Source: Paraburkholderia sp. C35 (GTDB lineage Bacteria; Pseudomonadota; Gammaproteobacteria; Burkholderiales; Burkholderiaceae). Taken from it: 43,367 nt of DNA. Positions 25,276 through 33,254 of the stretch are shown piece by piece. Where the stretch lies: contig NZ_QBUY01000074.1 in NCBI RefSeq assembly GCF_003121405.1, forward strand, positions 1 through 43,367, read 5' to 3'. Within the stretch, counting starts at the first letter, position 1, and every line of letters begins with the position of its first letter. Both the position numbers and the translations under genes were made by a program. Below the pieces are notes generated by a model. It was given only the letters and a program-made list of their open reading frames with translations, did no database searches and was not told the origin of the DNA.

Positions 25276-26625
25276 ATGAAAACCCTCACTGCGACCGACA
25301 TCGCACAGTCCGAAGGCGAGCAGTCGATAGAAACGAAACGGCGCAATGCCATCAAAGGCGCGTTCTTTTCCGAATATATCGACATGTTCGATATTTATCT
25401 GCCCGTCGTCGTGCTGTCGCCGGTGCTGGCGTTCTTTCAGCCGCCGCATCTGTCGAGCGGCATGGAGACGATCCTGGCGTCGCTGGTGTTTATCACCACG
25501 CTGCTGGGACGGCCGATTGGCGCGCTGCTGTTCGGCATGATCGCGGACCGTATCGGGCGGCGCAAGGCGTCGATCTGGTCGGTCTCTGGCTTTGGCGTCG
25601 TGACGCTGCTGATCGCGCTGCTGCCGGGCTACGAGAGCATCGGCATCGTGTCGTACTGGGCGCTGGTGCTGCTGCGTTTCGTCGATGGGATATTTCTCGG
25701 CGGCGGCTACACGGGTGCCATGCCGCTCGCCATCGAGTACTCGAAGAAAGAGCAGCGCGGCTTCGTGGGCGGCTTCATTATTGCGGGCTTTCCGGCGGCC
25801 TATGTGTCGATCAACCTCGTCGCGATGCTGATGTTCGCGCTGTTTCCGCTCAACGGTATGAACTCGCCGTATGCGCAGTGGGGCTGGCGCATTCCGTTCG
25901 TGCTGGGCGCCGTGCTCGCGGGCTTTCTCGCGATGTACTACGTGCACAAGGTAGCCGAATCGGAAATCTGGAAAAGCGAGGCTGCCGATAAAGCCAGCCA
26001 GCCGGAGAAACTGCCGCTCACGGACCTGCTGCGCGGCAAGAGCGGGCGCAATCTGCTGCAGGTGCTGGTGATGATGACGGGCTTCTGGCTCACGCAGAAC
26101 ATCATCACGATCTTCCTGCCGACTGGCCTGCTCGTGAAGACGCTGCATCTGACGGGCTTCCAGATGACGTCGACGCTGATGATCACCTACTTCGTGCTGT
26201 TCTTCAGCTACATCGGCTCGGGGATGCTCGCGCAGGTGATCGGGCGGCGGCGCTTCTTCGTCATCGTCGGTCCGCTGATCGCGACCGTGGGTGCGGGTTT
26301 GCTCTACGTGCTGGCGAATGTGGACGGTCTGTCGCTGCCCGCCATCATCGCGCTGGTCTGCGTGCTCGCGGTACTGGTCACGTCGCCGTGGGGCGTAATC
26401 GTCACGTACATCAACGAGCGCTTCGTCACCGATGTGCGCGCAACCGGTTTCGGCGTCGGCTTCAGTCTCTCGGTGATCATCCCGTCGTTCTACGCGTTCT
26501 ATATGAACTGGCTCGGTGCATTCATGCCGCTGCGGCTGACGTCGGTGGTGCTGTTGTGTGTCGGCGGATTGATCGGTGCCGTCGGCGCGCTGATGGGACC
26601 GGAAACGAAGGATGTCGATTTCTGA
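25276..26625 (+). CDS. MFS permease, metabolite:H+ symporter-like
   Basis: A 449-residue, 12-helix transporter resembling the metabolite:proton symporter branch (citrate, shikimate, alpha-ketoglutarate carriers). It has GRPIGALLFGMIADRIGRR between helices 2 and 3 and RFVDGIFLGGGYTGAMPLA in helix 4. AFFSEYIDMFDIYLPVVVL begins helix 1. The ATG follows GGAGA by about six bases; an earlier in-frame start would overlap the CMD gene. It is the second permease of the locus and differs clearly from the first, so the two may import different substrates or import and export. Confidence 0.88.
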   Translation: MKTLTATDIAQSEGEQSIETKRRNAIKGAFFSEYIDMFDIYLPVVVLSPVLAFFQPPHLSSGMETILASLVFITTLLGRPIGALLFGMIADRIGRRKASIWSVSGFGVVTLLIALLPGYESIGIVSYWALVLLRFVDGIFLGGGYTGAMPLAIEYSKKEQRGFVGGFIIAGFPAAYVSINLVAMLMFALFPLNGMNSPYAQWGWRIPFVLGAVLAGFLAMYYVHKVAESEIWKSEAADKASQPEKLPLTDLLRGKSGRNLLQVLVMMTGFWLTQNIITIFLPTGLLVKTLHLTGFQMTSTLMITYFVLFFSYIGSGMLAQVIGRRRFFVIVGPLIATVGAGLLYVLANVDGLSLPAIIALVCVLAVLVTSPWGVIVTYINERFVTDVRATGFGVGFSLSVIIPSFYAFYMNWLGAFMPLRLTSVVLLCVGGLIGAVGALMGPETKDVDF

Positions 26626-26656
26626 CCAATGACCTGATTTCAGGGGAAGAGTGGAA

Positions 26657-27577
26657 ATGAACAAGGAACGGATCGGATTCATCGGTCTCGGCAACATGGG
26701 CGGCCGCATGACGCGGCGTCTCGTCGATGCGGGTATCGCCGTGCTCGGCTATGACACCGCGCCCGAGCGCGTGAAAGCGGCGGGTGCGCAGGCTGCGGCT
26801 TCCATCGCGGACGTGATGAAGTTCGCCGATATCGTGATGATGTCGCTGCCCGACAGCAAAGTTGTCGAAGCCGTCGTCGAAGGCGAGGGTGGTGTGCTTG
26901 CGCATTGCCGCGCCGGACAGATCGTCGTCGATCTGAGCACGGCTGCCGCCAGTTCGACGATCAGGCTCGCACGGCGCTTCAAGCAAGCGGGCGTCCAGTA
27001 TGTCGATGCCGGCATTTCGGGCGGCGCGGCTGCCGCGGAAAAAGGCTCGCTGACATTGATGGTCGGTGGCGATGCCAGCGCCGTCGAAGCGCTCAAATGG
27101 GCTTTCGCGCCGATTGCTTCGAAGGTCGCGCACATGGGCGAGAGCGGCGCGGGCCACACCACCAAGCTGCTGAACAACTTCCTCAATGCCGTGAGCCTCG
27201 CGGCAAGCGCGGAAGTGATGGTGGCGGGCAAGAAGGCGGGCCTCGACCTGCATCTGCTGCTCGACGTGCTCAACAGCAGCAGCGGCGTGAACTTCGCAAC
27301 GTTGAATCGGTTCCCGAAGATCGTCGATGGCGATTATCTGGAAGGCGGGCTGACGGGCAAGCTGATGACAAAAGAGGTCGTGCTGTATGTAGATCGCGCG
27401 CGCGAACTGGGTGTGGTGTCGCTAAATGCTTCCGGCCCGCTGGCGAGTTTCGGACTCGGCACGGCACTGGGTTATGGCGATGTGATCAGCAATCGCGTGG
27501 TCGATGCGATCGGCGATGTGTCGGGCGGGGTGCGCCTGCATGAAGGAACGGCAAATAAAAGGGAGAAGCAGGCATGA
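26657..27577 (+). CDS. 3-hydroxyisobutyrate dehydrogenase family oxidoreductase (copy 3)
   Basis: A 306-residue homologue with GFIGLGNMGGRM and catalytic lysine in GHTTKLLNNFL. The usual substrate loop DAPVSGG is DAGISGG here, a change beside the substrate pocket that could alter specificity. The ATG at 26657 is favoured over a GTG two codons earlier because of the spacing from the GGGGAAGAG upstream. Its stop overlaps the cupin start by four bases (ATGA), so the two are translationally coupled and probably act together. Confidence 0.86.
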   Translation: MNKERIGFIGLGNMGGRMTRRLVDAGIAVLGYDTAPERVKAAGAQAAASIADVMKFADIVMMSLPDSKVVEAVVEGEGGVLAHCRAGQIVVDLSTAAASSTIRLARRFKQAGVQYVDAGISGGAAAAEKGSLTLMVGGDASAVEALKWAFAPIASKVAHMGESGAGHTTKLLNNFLNAVSLAASAEVMVAGKKAGLDLHLLLDVLNSSSGVNFATLNRFPKIVDGDYLEGGLTGKLMTKEVVLYVDRARELGVVSLNASGPLASFGLGTALGYGDVISNRVVDAIGDVSGGVRLHEGTANKREKQA

Positions 27578-27969
27578 AGGTATTTCACGGCAGGGCAGAA
27601 GGGAAGATGTCGGAACTGCGCGGCGAGACGTTCTCGGGCACGGTATGGGCCGACCCGGTGATGCCGCCCACTGACGGCGTGACGATCAACACGGTGTTCT
27701 TCGCGCCGCGCGGCCGCACCTACTGGCACACGCACGAGCATGGCCAGGTACTGCAGGTGACGGCGGGCAAGGGGTGGATTTGCAAGGAAGGCGAAGCGCC
27801 GCAGGAGATCCGCCAGGGCGACATTGTCTTTATCGGACCGAACGAGCGCCATTGGCACGGCGCGAGCGACGGCAGCTACATGGTGCATATCGCGACATCG
27901 ATCGGCAAGGCGACCTGGCAGGAAGAAGTGGCGGAAGCGGACTATCCGCATGGGCTGGTCGCGGTTTGA
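27574..27969 (+). CDS. Cupin domain protein
   Basis: A 131-residue single-cupin protein. Cupin motif 1 is seen as YWHTHEHGQVLQVTAG, with the metal-binding His-His-Glu set, and motif 2 as GDIVFIGPNERHWHGA. It is probably a metal-dependent enzyme (isomerase or dioxygenase) or a ligand-binding protein of the pathway. The four-base overlap with the preceding dehydrogenase gene shows coupling. The last residues (EADYPHGLVAV) resemble those of cupins found beside CMD-family genes. Confidence 0.85.
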   Translation: MKVFHGRAEGKMSELRGETFSGTVWADPVMPPTDGVTINTVFFAPRGRTYWHTHEHGQVLQVTAGKGWICKEGEAPQEIRQGDIVFIGPNERHWHGASDGSYMVHIATSIGKATWQEEVAEADYPHGLVAV

Positions 27970-28011
27970 GGCTTTGATCGGGATGGTGCTGTCATTGGGA
28001 GGAACAGACGA

Positions 28012-28794
28012 ATGAAGCAGGCAGTAAAACCGCCGCGCGAGCCGCAGCAGATCAAGGACGACTTCGTGCGCGTGCACGGCATCTGGAACGCCGCGTGGGA
28101 CAGCATGCTGCGTCTCGATGCCGGCTTTGTCGACGCCTATCTGCAGTTCTCCGCTGTGCCGCAGCGCCGCAACCATCTCGACGACAAGACGCGCGCGTTC
28201 ATCGCGCTCGCCGCCGATGCGTGCGCAACGCAGTTGTATGCGCCCGGCGTCGCGCATCATCTCGAACGGGCGCTCGAGTTCGGCGCGACCCGCGAGGAAC
28301 TGATGGAAGTGCTGGAGCTGATCAGCACGATCGGCATTCATACCAGCAATGTCGGCGTGCCCGTGCTGCTCGAAGTGCTCGAGGAAGAAGGGCTGCGTGA
28401 CGGTCCTGCGCCGCTCGACGAACGGCGCCGCGCGCTGAAGGACGCGTTCGAAAAGAACCGCGGCTACTGGCACCCGACCTGGGAAGGGCTGCTCGAACTC
28501 GATCCCGATCTGTTCGAAGCGTATGTCGAGTTTTCTTCGGTGCCGTGGCGCACCGGCGTGCTGAGTCCGAAGATCAAGGAGTTCATGTACTGCGCGTTCG
28601 ATGCATCGTCGACGCATCTGTACGTGCCGGGTCTGAAGCTGCACATGCGCAACGCGCTGCGCTATGGCGCGACGGCGTATGAACTGATGGAACTGCTGGA
28701 GATCGTCAGCACGACGGGCATTCATGGTGCCGAGCTTGGCGCACCGCTGCTCGAAGCGGCTTTGATGAAGCAGCGCGTGGCCGCCGATGCATAA
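28012..28794 (+). CDS. Tandem carboxymuconolactone decarboxylase family protein
   Basis: A 260-residue protein with two CMD-like repeats, at about residues 30-115 and 145-240. The repeats share the pattern LDDKTRAFIALAADA and LSPKIKEFMYCAFDA, then HHLERALEFGATREELMEV and LHMRNALRYGATAYELMEL. Neither half has a CXXC pair. Two-domain CMD proteins of this kind are usually unassigned. GGGAGGAA precedes the ATG. It ends the second transcription unit and may replace or assist the single-domain paralogue. Confidence 0.83.
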   Translation: MKQAVKPPREPQQIKDDFVRVHGIWNAAWDSMLRLDAGFVDAYLQFSAVPQRRNHLDDKTRAFIALAADACATQLYAPGVAHHLERALEFGATREELMEVLELISTIGIHTSNVGVPVLLEVLEEEGLRDGPAPLDERRRALKDAFEKNRGYWHPTWEGLLELDPDLFEAYVEFSSVPWRTGVLSPKIKEFMYCAFDASSTHLYVPGLKLHMRNALRYGATAYELMELLEIVSTTGIHGAELGAPLLEAALMKQRVAADA

Positions 28795-28981
28795 CCGCGC
28801 GATGCTGAACCCGGGTGTGCGGCCCACGCGCAGCGAAGCGACGGCACGCCACGCCGCCGAGCCTGAACGCCAGCGACTTTCGACGTTCCGCGCGTTGCAG
28901 ACCGTGCCGCTCGCGCGGCTCGCAGCGAACGGCACCGAGCACGCACATGTACGGGCCGTTGCGATCCTTGGCTACAACTAG
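28787..28981 (+). CDS. Possible small ORF overlapping the tandem CMD gene
   Basis: A 64-residue reading frame that starts eight bases before the end of the previous gene. The composition is arginine- and alanine-rich, and I recognise no family. In high-GC DNA such frames are often spurious. The overlap with an operon-ending gene and the lack of anything else in this gap are the only support. A real product would be a small, basic, soluble protein. Confidence 0.22.
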   Translation: MHNRAMLNPGVRPTRSEATARHAAEPERQRLSTFRALQTVPLARLAANGTEHAHVRAVAILGYN

Positions 28982-29102
28982 CACGGCGCGAAAGCGGCAA
29001 CGACGGGCAACATTCGACGCATCTTATGCGCAACGGAGGGCGGAAAACGGCTGGCAGTGAAGTATCATAGCGACTGTAACTTTGTCGGACGGGAAGACAA
29101 TA
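28795..29102. other. Gap before gntR
   Basis: 308 bp holding only the doubtful small frame at 28787-28981, a TATCAT hexamer (29063-29068) that may be the gntR -10, and the operator-like TTTGTCGGACGGG (29081-29093). Confidence 0.4.
29081..29093. promoter_or_regulatory. GntR-type half-conserved operator before gntR
   Basis: TTTGTCGGACGGG shares the unbroken nine bases TTGTCGGAC with the reverse complement of the palindrome at 24725-24737. It overlaps the region just before the gntR ribosome binding site, consistent with autorepression. Confidence 0.45.
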
Positions 29103-29783
29103 ATGTCGACTGATATCGGGTTGGTCCGGCCTGAGACACTGCGTCATCAGGTCGAAAACGTGTTGCGTCAGGCCATCATGAGCGGACGCTTTGCACCGGG
29201 TGCACGGCTGATCGAGCGCGAACTGTGCGAGTCGCTCGGCGTGAGCCGTACGTCGGTGCGCGAGGCATTGCGCAAGCTCGAAGCGGAAAAGCTGGTGCGC
29301 AGCGTGCCGCACAAAGGCCCGATCGTCGCTGTGATCTCGCAGCAGGAGGCGAGCGAGCTGTACGCGTTGCGAGGGCTGCTCGAAGGTTTCGCGGCGCACG
29401 AATTCGCGCGGCTTGCCAGCGACGAAGCCATCGCGCAGTTCGGCGAGGCCGCGAAGGAGTTGCGCACGCAAGCCACGGCGCAGGATCAGGCGGGCGTGCT
29501 GAAGGCCAAGACGGCGCTCTACGACGTGCTGCTCGACAACTGCGGCAATGCGCTGGTGAAAGAGATTCTGAACAGCCTGTATTCGCGCGTGAACCTGTTG
29601 CGCGCTACGTCGCTGATGCACCCGGACCGGCTGCCCAGCAGCCTGCGCGAAATCGACAAGCTGTACAAGGCGCTCAAGGCGCGCGACGCCAATGAAGCGC
29701 AGGCGCTTGCCCAACTGCACGTTGCCAACGCAGAGAAAGCGGCCATGCGCATGCTCGACTCGGACGCCGAAGCTCAGGATTGA
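29103..29783 (+). CDS. GntR family regulator, FadR/FCD subfamily
   Basis: A 226-residue regulator. The winged helix-turn-helix covers about residues 10-75 (GARLIERELCESLGVSRTSV, REALRKLEAEKLV). The helical FCD ligand-binding domain covers about 85-215 (EASELYALRGLLEG; AQDQAGVLKAKTALYDVLL). FCD members usually bind organic acids and repress nearby catabolic genes until inducer appears. The ATG at 29103 is preceded by GGGAAG; a TTG 21 bases upstream is less likely. It lies just downstream of the catabolic locus and is its natural regulator, with matching motifs in three control regions. Confidence 0.88.
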   Translation: MSTDIGLVRPETLRHQVENVLRQAIMSGRFAPGARLIERELCESLGVSRTSVREALRKLEAEKLVRSVPHKGPIVAVISQQEASELYALRGLLEGFAAHEFARLASDEAIAQFGEAAKELRTQATAQDQAGVLKAKTALYDVLLDNCGNALVKEILNSLYSRVNLLRATSLMHPDRLPSSLREIDKLYKALKARDANEAQALAQLHVANAEKAAMRMLDSDAEAQD

Positions 29784-29801
29784 GGTATTCGCGCGCCTGA
29801 A

Positions 29802-29822
29802 GCCGCCGTTGCGAGCGGCGGC
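29802..29822. terminator. Hairpin after gntR
   Basis: GCCGCCG, a seven-base loop and CGGCGGC form a perfect stem 18 bp after the gntR stop. No U-tract follows, so efficiency is uncertain. Confidence 0.5.
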
Positions 29823-30075
29823 GAATCCTCATACATGAAGTGGTTCTGAATGCGCCTGTGGGGCCATCCTGCGCCGATGCGGTGGTCTCGCCTGGCAAAT
29901 CCTTGAGGCATCGACTACGCTTCATCTGACCGGCCTGCAGAGCTGCGCAACGCGGCTCGCTCCCACGTTTCGCAGCGGCCACCTCACCCCGATTAAACCT
30001 GTCCAACGGTTGCACATTCAAGCCCTTTCATGTCAGAGGGATTGCAAAACTGCGCCCGTTCATGCGTCATTAGCG

Positions 30076-30091
30076 TGTGATTGAACACACA
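30076..30091. promoter_or_regulatory. CRP-like site upstream of cytochrome c
   Basis: TGTGA-TTGAAC-ACACA matches 9 of 10 defined bases of the CRP consensus. The same bases form a perfect inverted repeat, GTGTG-N6-CACAC, at 30075-30090. It lies about 45 bp before the leader ORF and could place the cytochrome under a CRP-family protein. Confidence 0.45.
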
Positions 30092-30136
30092 GGTAATCGC
30101 TTGCGACGTCAAGCAACACAAGGCGGAGGAGACCCG

Positions 30137-30226
30137 ATGAATCCATCCCGGAACCGGCCTGGCTCGTTTGTGCCCTCGACAATCGGGACCCTGTGGGCGT
30201 ATCTGGGTGATGCATGCGCGAGATGA
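30137..30226 (+). CDS. Short leader ORF coupled to cytochrome c
   Basis: A 29-codon frame (MNPSRNRPGSFV to GDACAR) with a strong GGAGGAG site five bases before its ATG. Its stop TGA overlaps an in-frame ATG of the cytochrome gene as ATGA. The cytochrome has no comparable ribosome binding site, so ribosomes probably reach it by translating this leader. The peptide itself resembles nothing I know and may have no function of its own. Confidence 0.4.
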   Translation: MNPSRNRPGSFVPSTIGTLWAYLGDACAR

Positions 30227-30849
30227 TGCCGCCGTGGATCGCGCCGCTTGTATCGCGCATCGTCGCGCGGCTTTGCGCGGTTGTGCTGTGTGCAGGGGGC
30301 GTCATGTGGCCGCAGGGTGAGGCGCAGGCCGATGCGCAAGCCGGCAAGACGAAGGCGAGGAGTTGCGTCGCGTGTCATGGCCCGATGGGCAATTCGACGG
30401 ACCCGCAATATCCCGTGCTCGCAGGGCAAACAGCGGGTTACTTGTATCTGCAACTAAAGGACTTCAAGGAAGGCGCTCGCAAACATCCGCGTAGTTCGCC
30501 ACCGATGACAGCGCTTTCCAAAGAAGACGCGCAGGATCTCGCTGACTACTTCGCCTCACAAAAGCCAGCACCCATCGCATTCAATGCGGATAGTGCCGCG
30601 GTCGAAGCGGGACGCAAAAAGTCGGCTGGCGAGCAATGCATGACATGCCATCTCGGCAACTTCGCTGGGCAAAAGGAAGTGCCGCGCGTCGCCGGACAGC
30701 ACTATCAATACATCGTCAAACAGCTGCAGGACTTCCGCTCGCGCAAGCGCACCAACGATGGCGGCAACATGGGCAGCGTCACGCGCAATCTGACCGATGA
30801 CGACATTCGTAACCTCGCCAGTTACGTATCGAGTCTGCAGTCGCAGTAG
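30223..30849 (+). CDS. Di-haem cytochrome c (c4-like)
   Basis: About 208 residues with a signal peptide (hydrophobic stretch ending near GEAQA-DAQ) and two c-type haem motifs, CVACH and CMTCH, each in its own domain. Methionine ligands are probably in SSPPMTAL and GGNMGSV. Domain order and spacing fit cytochrome c4, a periplasmic electron carrier to terminal oxidases. The start is uncertain: ATG codons at 30214, 30223 and 30226 share the frame. I favour 30223, which overlaps the stop of the upstream leader ORF. No oxidase genes lie nearby, so its partner is elsewhere. Confidence 0.85.
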   Translation: MMPPWIAPLVSRIVARLCAVVLCAGGVMWPQGEAQADAQAGKTKARSCVACHGPMGNSTDPQYPVLAGQTAGYLYLQLKDFKEGARKHPRSSPPMTALSKEDAQDLADYFASQKPAPIAFNADSAAVEAGRKKSAGEQCMTCHLGNFAGQKEVPRVAGQHYQYIVKQLQDFRSRKRTNDGGNMGSVTRNLTDDDIRNLASYVSSLQSQ

Positions 30850-31366
30850 ACACGGCTTCCATGTACGGAAATCGCACGAGTATCACCCGGTGTGAGTTGC
30901 CCGTTTCGAATGTGCTTTAAATAAATAATGCGAATCATCTATTGCCGTCGTATTGAATGGCAGGTTAATTGTCTTTAATTGATTTTGCGCGATTTATAAA
31001 AACCGAAGCAAAGCATCGCGAATGCAAGTTTCGCTCCTATTCAATGCGCATAGCACGTAAAAACGTGCCTTGACAAAGCCCTACGCGACCTCCTATTTTT
31101 CCTCTGCTGCATTCATTACCAAATCTTTCCTGAATGGAAAGTTAGATAGAATCAGTACAAGTTACCGGCCAATTTCCTTTTATGTAATTAGCGATCCGAA
31201 TTACTGGAAAATAAAACAATCTGTATTAAGGCTGATAGAAAATAGAAAGTTTAATGTCAGCCGCCATAAGTGCCGACGAGGTTCTGCACTGCTGTCCGTG
31301 TCCTATGCGCCTTACCGGCGAAGGCGGCCTTTGTGTAGCGGTAACTTACCAATCACAGGGACAGAA
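30850..31366. other. AT-rich intergenic region
   Basis: 517 bp, strikingly AT-rich from about 30910 to 31265 against a GC-rich background. A reading frame runs through it into the next gene, but its codons do not look like the surrounding genes and the signal-peptide start lies further down. It contains the inverted repeat GCACGT-AAAA-ACGTGC (31053-31068). Confidence 0.6.
31053..31068. repeat. Short inverted repeat in AT-rich gap
   Basis: GCACGT-AAAA-ACGTGC, perfect six-base arms, about 300 bp before the S10 peptidase. It is a possible operator or a small hairpin. Confidence 0.4.
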
Positions 31367-33184
31367 ATGAAACCAGACCGTAGCACCAGCCGCAGCCGCT
31401 CGGGTCGTCTCGGGCTGCTCGTCGCTTCAGGCGCGATGTTTGCCGGGTTGCTGGTTCTTGCAGGATGTGGCGGCGGCGACAGCGGTGGCGCGTCGTCGGC
31501 GACGAGCGCGTTGAGCCAGGCGGCGAATGCACAAGCGCTCGCGCAACAGCAGGCGAAGCCTCAGGCAGCCACCCAGCCGTACACCGACCCGATTCCCTAT
31601 TCGCCGCACGCGAACGACGGGCTGGCGGCATCGCAGGTCGCGGAGAAGGCGGCGGTGATGCACTATCAGTGGAAGTCGGGCAAGACGACGATCAACTACA
31701 CGACCACCACCGGCCACCTGACGGCCGCCGATGCGACAGGCAAACCGGAAGCCACGATGTCCTACGTGGCCTACACGGCGCCCAGCACGAACGGCAAGCC
31801 GCGCCCGCTGACCTTTGTCTATAACGGCGGTCCCGGTTCATCGTCGATCTGGCTGCGGCTCGGCTCGTTTGCACCGACACGCGTGGCGACGCCCGATCCG
31901 CTGCTCACCAACTGGCCGAACTATCCGCTCGTCGACAACGCCGAGAGCCTGATCGACACCACCGACATGGTCTTCATCGATCCTCCCGGCACCGGTCTTT
32001 CAGAAGCCGTCCTGCCTTTCACGACCCAGCAATTCTGGGGATGCGATTCCGATGTCGACATCATGCGGGATTTCATCATCCGCTATCTGGCCGCCAATAA
32101 TCGCAGCGACTCGCCGCTGTATCTGTACGGCGAATCGTACGGCACGCCGCGCACGGACATGCTCGCGCTCGCACTCGAAACAGCGGGCGGGCAACTGACG
32201 GGCATCGTGCTGCAGTCGTCGATTCTCAACTACTTCGCGGATTCGATCGAAGCCACGGCGATCTTCGGCACCAAGGACGGCCTCGTGCTCGACACCGATA
32301 CGCTCGCCGGTTATTACCCCGGCTATGCGGAGGTCGCGGCGTACTTCCATCAGGTGTCGCCGCCGCTGCTCGACCAGGGGCTGTTCGCGCTGCAATCGGA
32401 GATCTTCGCGACAGGGCAGTACAACCACTTCCAGCAGTACGCGGAAACGTGGACGCTGAGCCAGTTCGGGCTGCCCGGTTACTTCGATCCGCCCGTGTAT
32501 CCGGCGACGCGTACGCTGCAGTCGTGGCAATGGCCGTCGAGCCTCACGCTGCACGCTCTGCAGGCATATTTCGATCCCAACTCGTTCGGTCTCGCGCTGA
32601 TTCCGGGCTCGACCATCGGACGCTACGACGGACGCGTGGTGCTACCCAACTCGGACCCGCGCCTGCAAACGGACGGCGACCCGTCGGACATCCTGATCTC
32701 GCAGCCGTTCACGACCGCGCTCGCGACGCAGATGCCCGACTATCTCGGCTACACCGCGCCGAACGCAACGTATCAGCCGCTGAACGACGAGATCATCAAC
32801 GTGTGGGACTTCTCACACAACGGCCAGGCGCTGCCCGACACCTTGCCCGATCTGCTCGGCGCGATCCAGCTGAATCCGAAGCTCAAGGTGCTGTCGGAGA
32901 ATGGCTATCACGATCTCGCCACGCCGTTCTTCACGACGGAAAAGCAGTTGGCGCGTCTGCAAACGGTGCCACGCCTGAATCCGAACCTGCAGGTGAATTT
33001 CTTCCAGGGCGGTCACATGATCTATCTGGATGATGTCGCGCGTCCGCAAATGAAGAACGATCTGGTCGACTACTATCGCGGCCAGCCGATACCGCTCGCG
33101 TTGTCGCTGTGGACGTTGCCTGCACCGTGGCGCGACGAAGCGCCGGCTGGCACGCCAACGGCCACCGCGCAGGCGGCGCAATAG
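31367..33184 (+). CDS. S10 family serine carboxypeptidase, lipoprotein
   Basis: A 605-residue serine carboxypeptidase of the carboxypeptidase Y family. The catalytic triad is S257 (GESYG), D516 (GYHDLATP) and H550 (QGGHMIY). The oxyanion region NGGPGSSS and the block FIDPPGTGLS are well kept. A lipoprotein signal ends in LAGC with the acylated C34, followed by a glycine/serine- and alanine/glutamine-rich linker. It should sit on a membrane facing the periplasm or outside. The ATG at 31367 follows CAGGGA; the in-frame extension upstream lies in the AT-rich gap and is rejected. S10 enzymes release C-terminal residues from peptides at acid pH. Confidence 0.9.
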   Translation: MKPDRSTSRSRSGRLGLLVASGAMFAGLLVLAGCGGGDSGGASSATSALSQAANAQALAQQQAKPQAATQPYTDPIPYSPHANDGLAASQVAEKAAVMHYQWKSGKTTINYTTTTGHLTAADATGKPEATMSYVAYTAPSTNGKPRPLTFVYNGGPGSSSIWLRLGSFAPTRVATPDPLLTNWPNYPLVDNAESLIDTTDMVFIDPPGTGLSEAVLPFTTQQFWGCDSDVDIMRDFIIRYLAANNRSDSPLYLYGESYGTPRTDMLALALETAGGQLTGIVLQSSILNYFADSIEATAIFGTKDGLVLDTDTLAGYYPGYAEVAAYFHQVSPPLLDQGLFALQSEIFATGQYNHFQQYAETWTLSQFGLPGYFDPPVYPATRTLQSWQWPSSLTLHALQAYFDPNSFGLALIPGSTIGRYDGRVVLPNSDPRLQTDGDPSDILISQPFTTALATQMPDYLGYTAPNATYQPLNDEIINVWDFSHNGQALPDTLPDLLGAIQLNPKLKVLSENGYHDLATPFFTTEKQLARLQTVPRLNPNLQVNFFQGGHMIYLDDVARPQMKNDLVDYYRGQPIPLALSLWTLPAPWRDEAPAGTPTATAQAAQ

Positions 33185-33197
33185 GATTCATTGAAGC

Positions 33198-33226
33198 AGA
33201 TCCCCGCGCACTCGACGTGGGGATCT
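33198..33226. terminator. Hairpin after the S10 peptidase
   Basis: AGATCCCC (33198-33205) pairs with GGGGATCT (33219-33226) across a 13-base loop, 13 bp after the stop. It lies before the next small gene and may attenuate read-through. Confidence 0.5.
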
Positions 33227-33254
33227 CCGGCACATCTATTCAGGGCGAGTGATC

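Larger units (their letters stand above)
29784..30136. other. Gap between gntR and the cytochrome c leader
   Basis: 353 bp without a credible gene. It contains the hairpin at 29802-29822 and a CRP-like site at 30076-30091. Confidence 0.4.

Noticed and set aside
16594..29783. Assigning the locus to the protocatechuate/beta-ketoadipate pathway because of CMD-family genes
   Set aside because: No ring-cleavage dioxygenase, cycloisomerase or enol-lactone hydrolase of that route is present.
31070..31366. N-terminal extension of the S10 peptidase by 99 codons
   Set aside because: It lies in the AT-rich gap with unusual codon use and would bury the lipoprotein signal peptide inside the protein.
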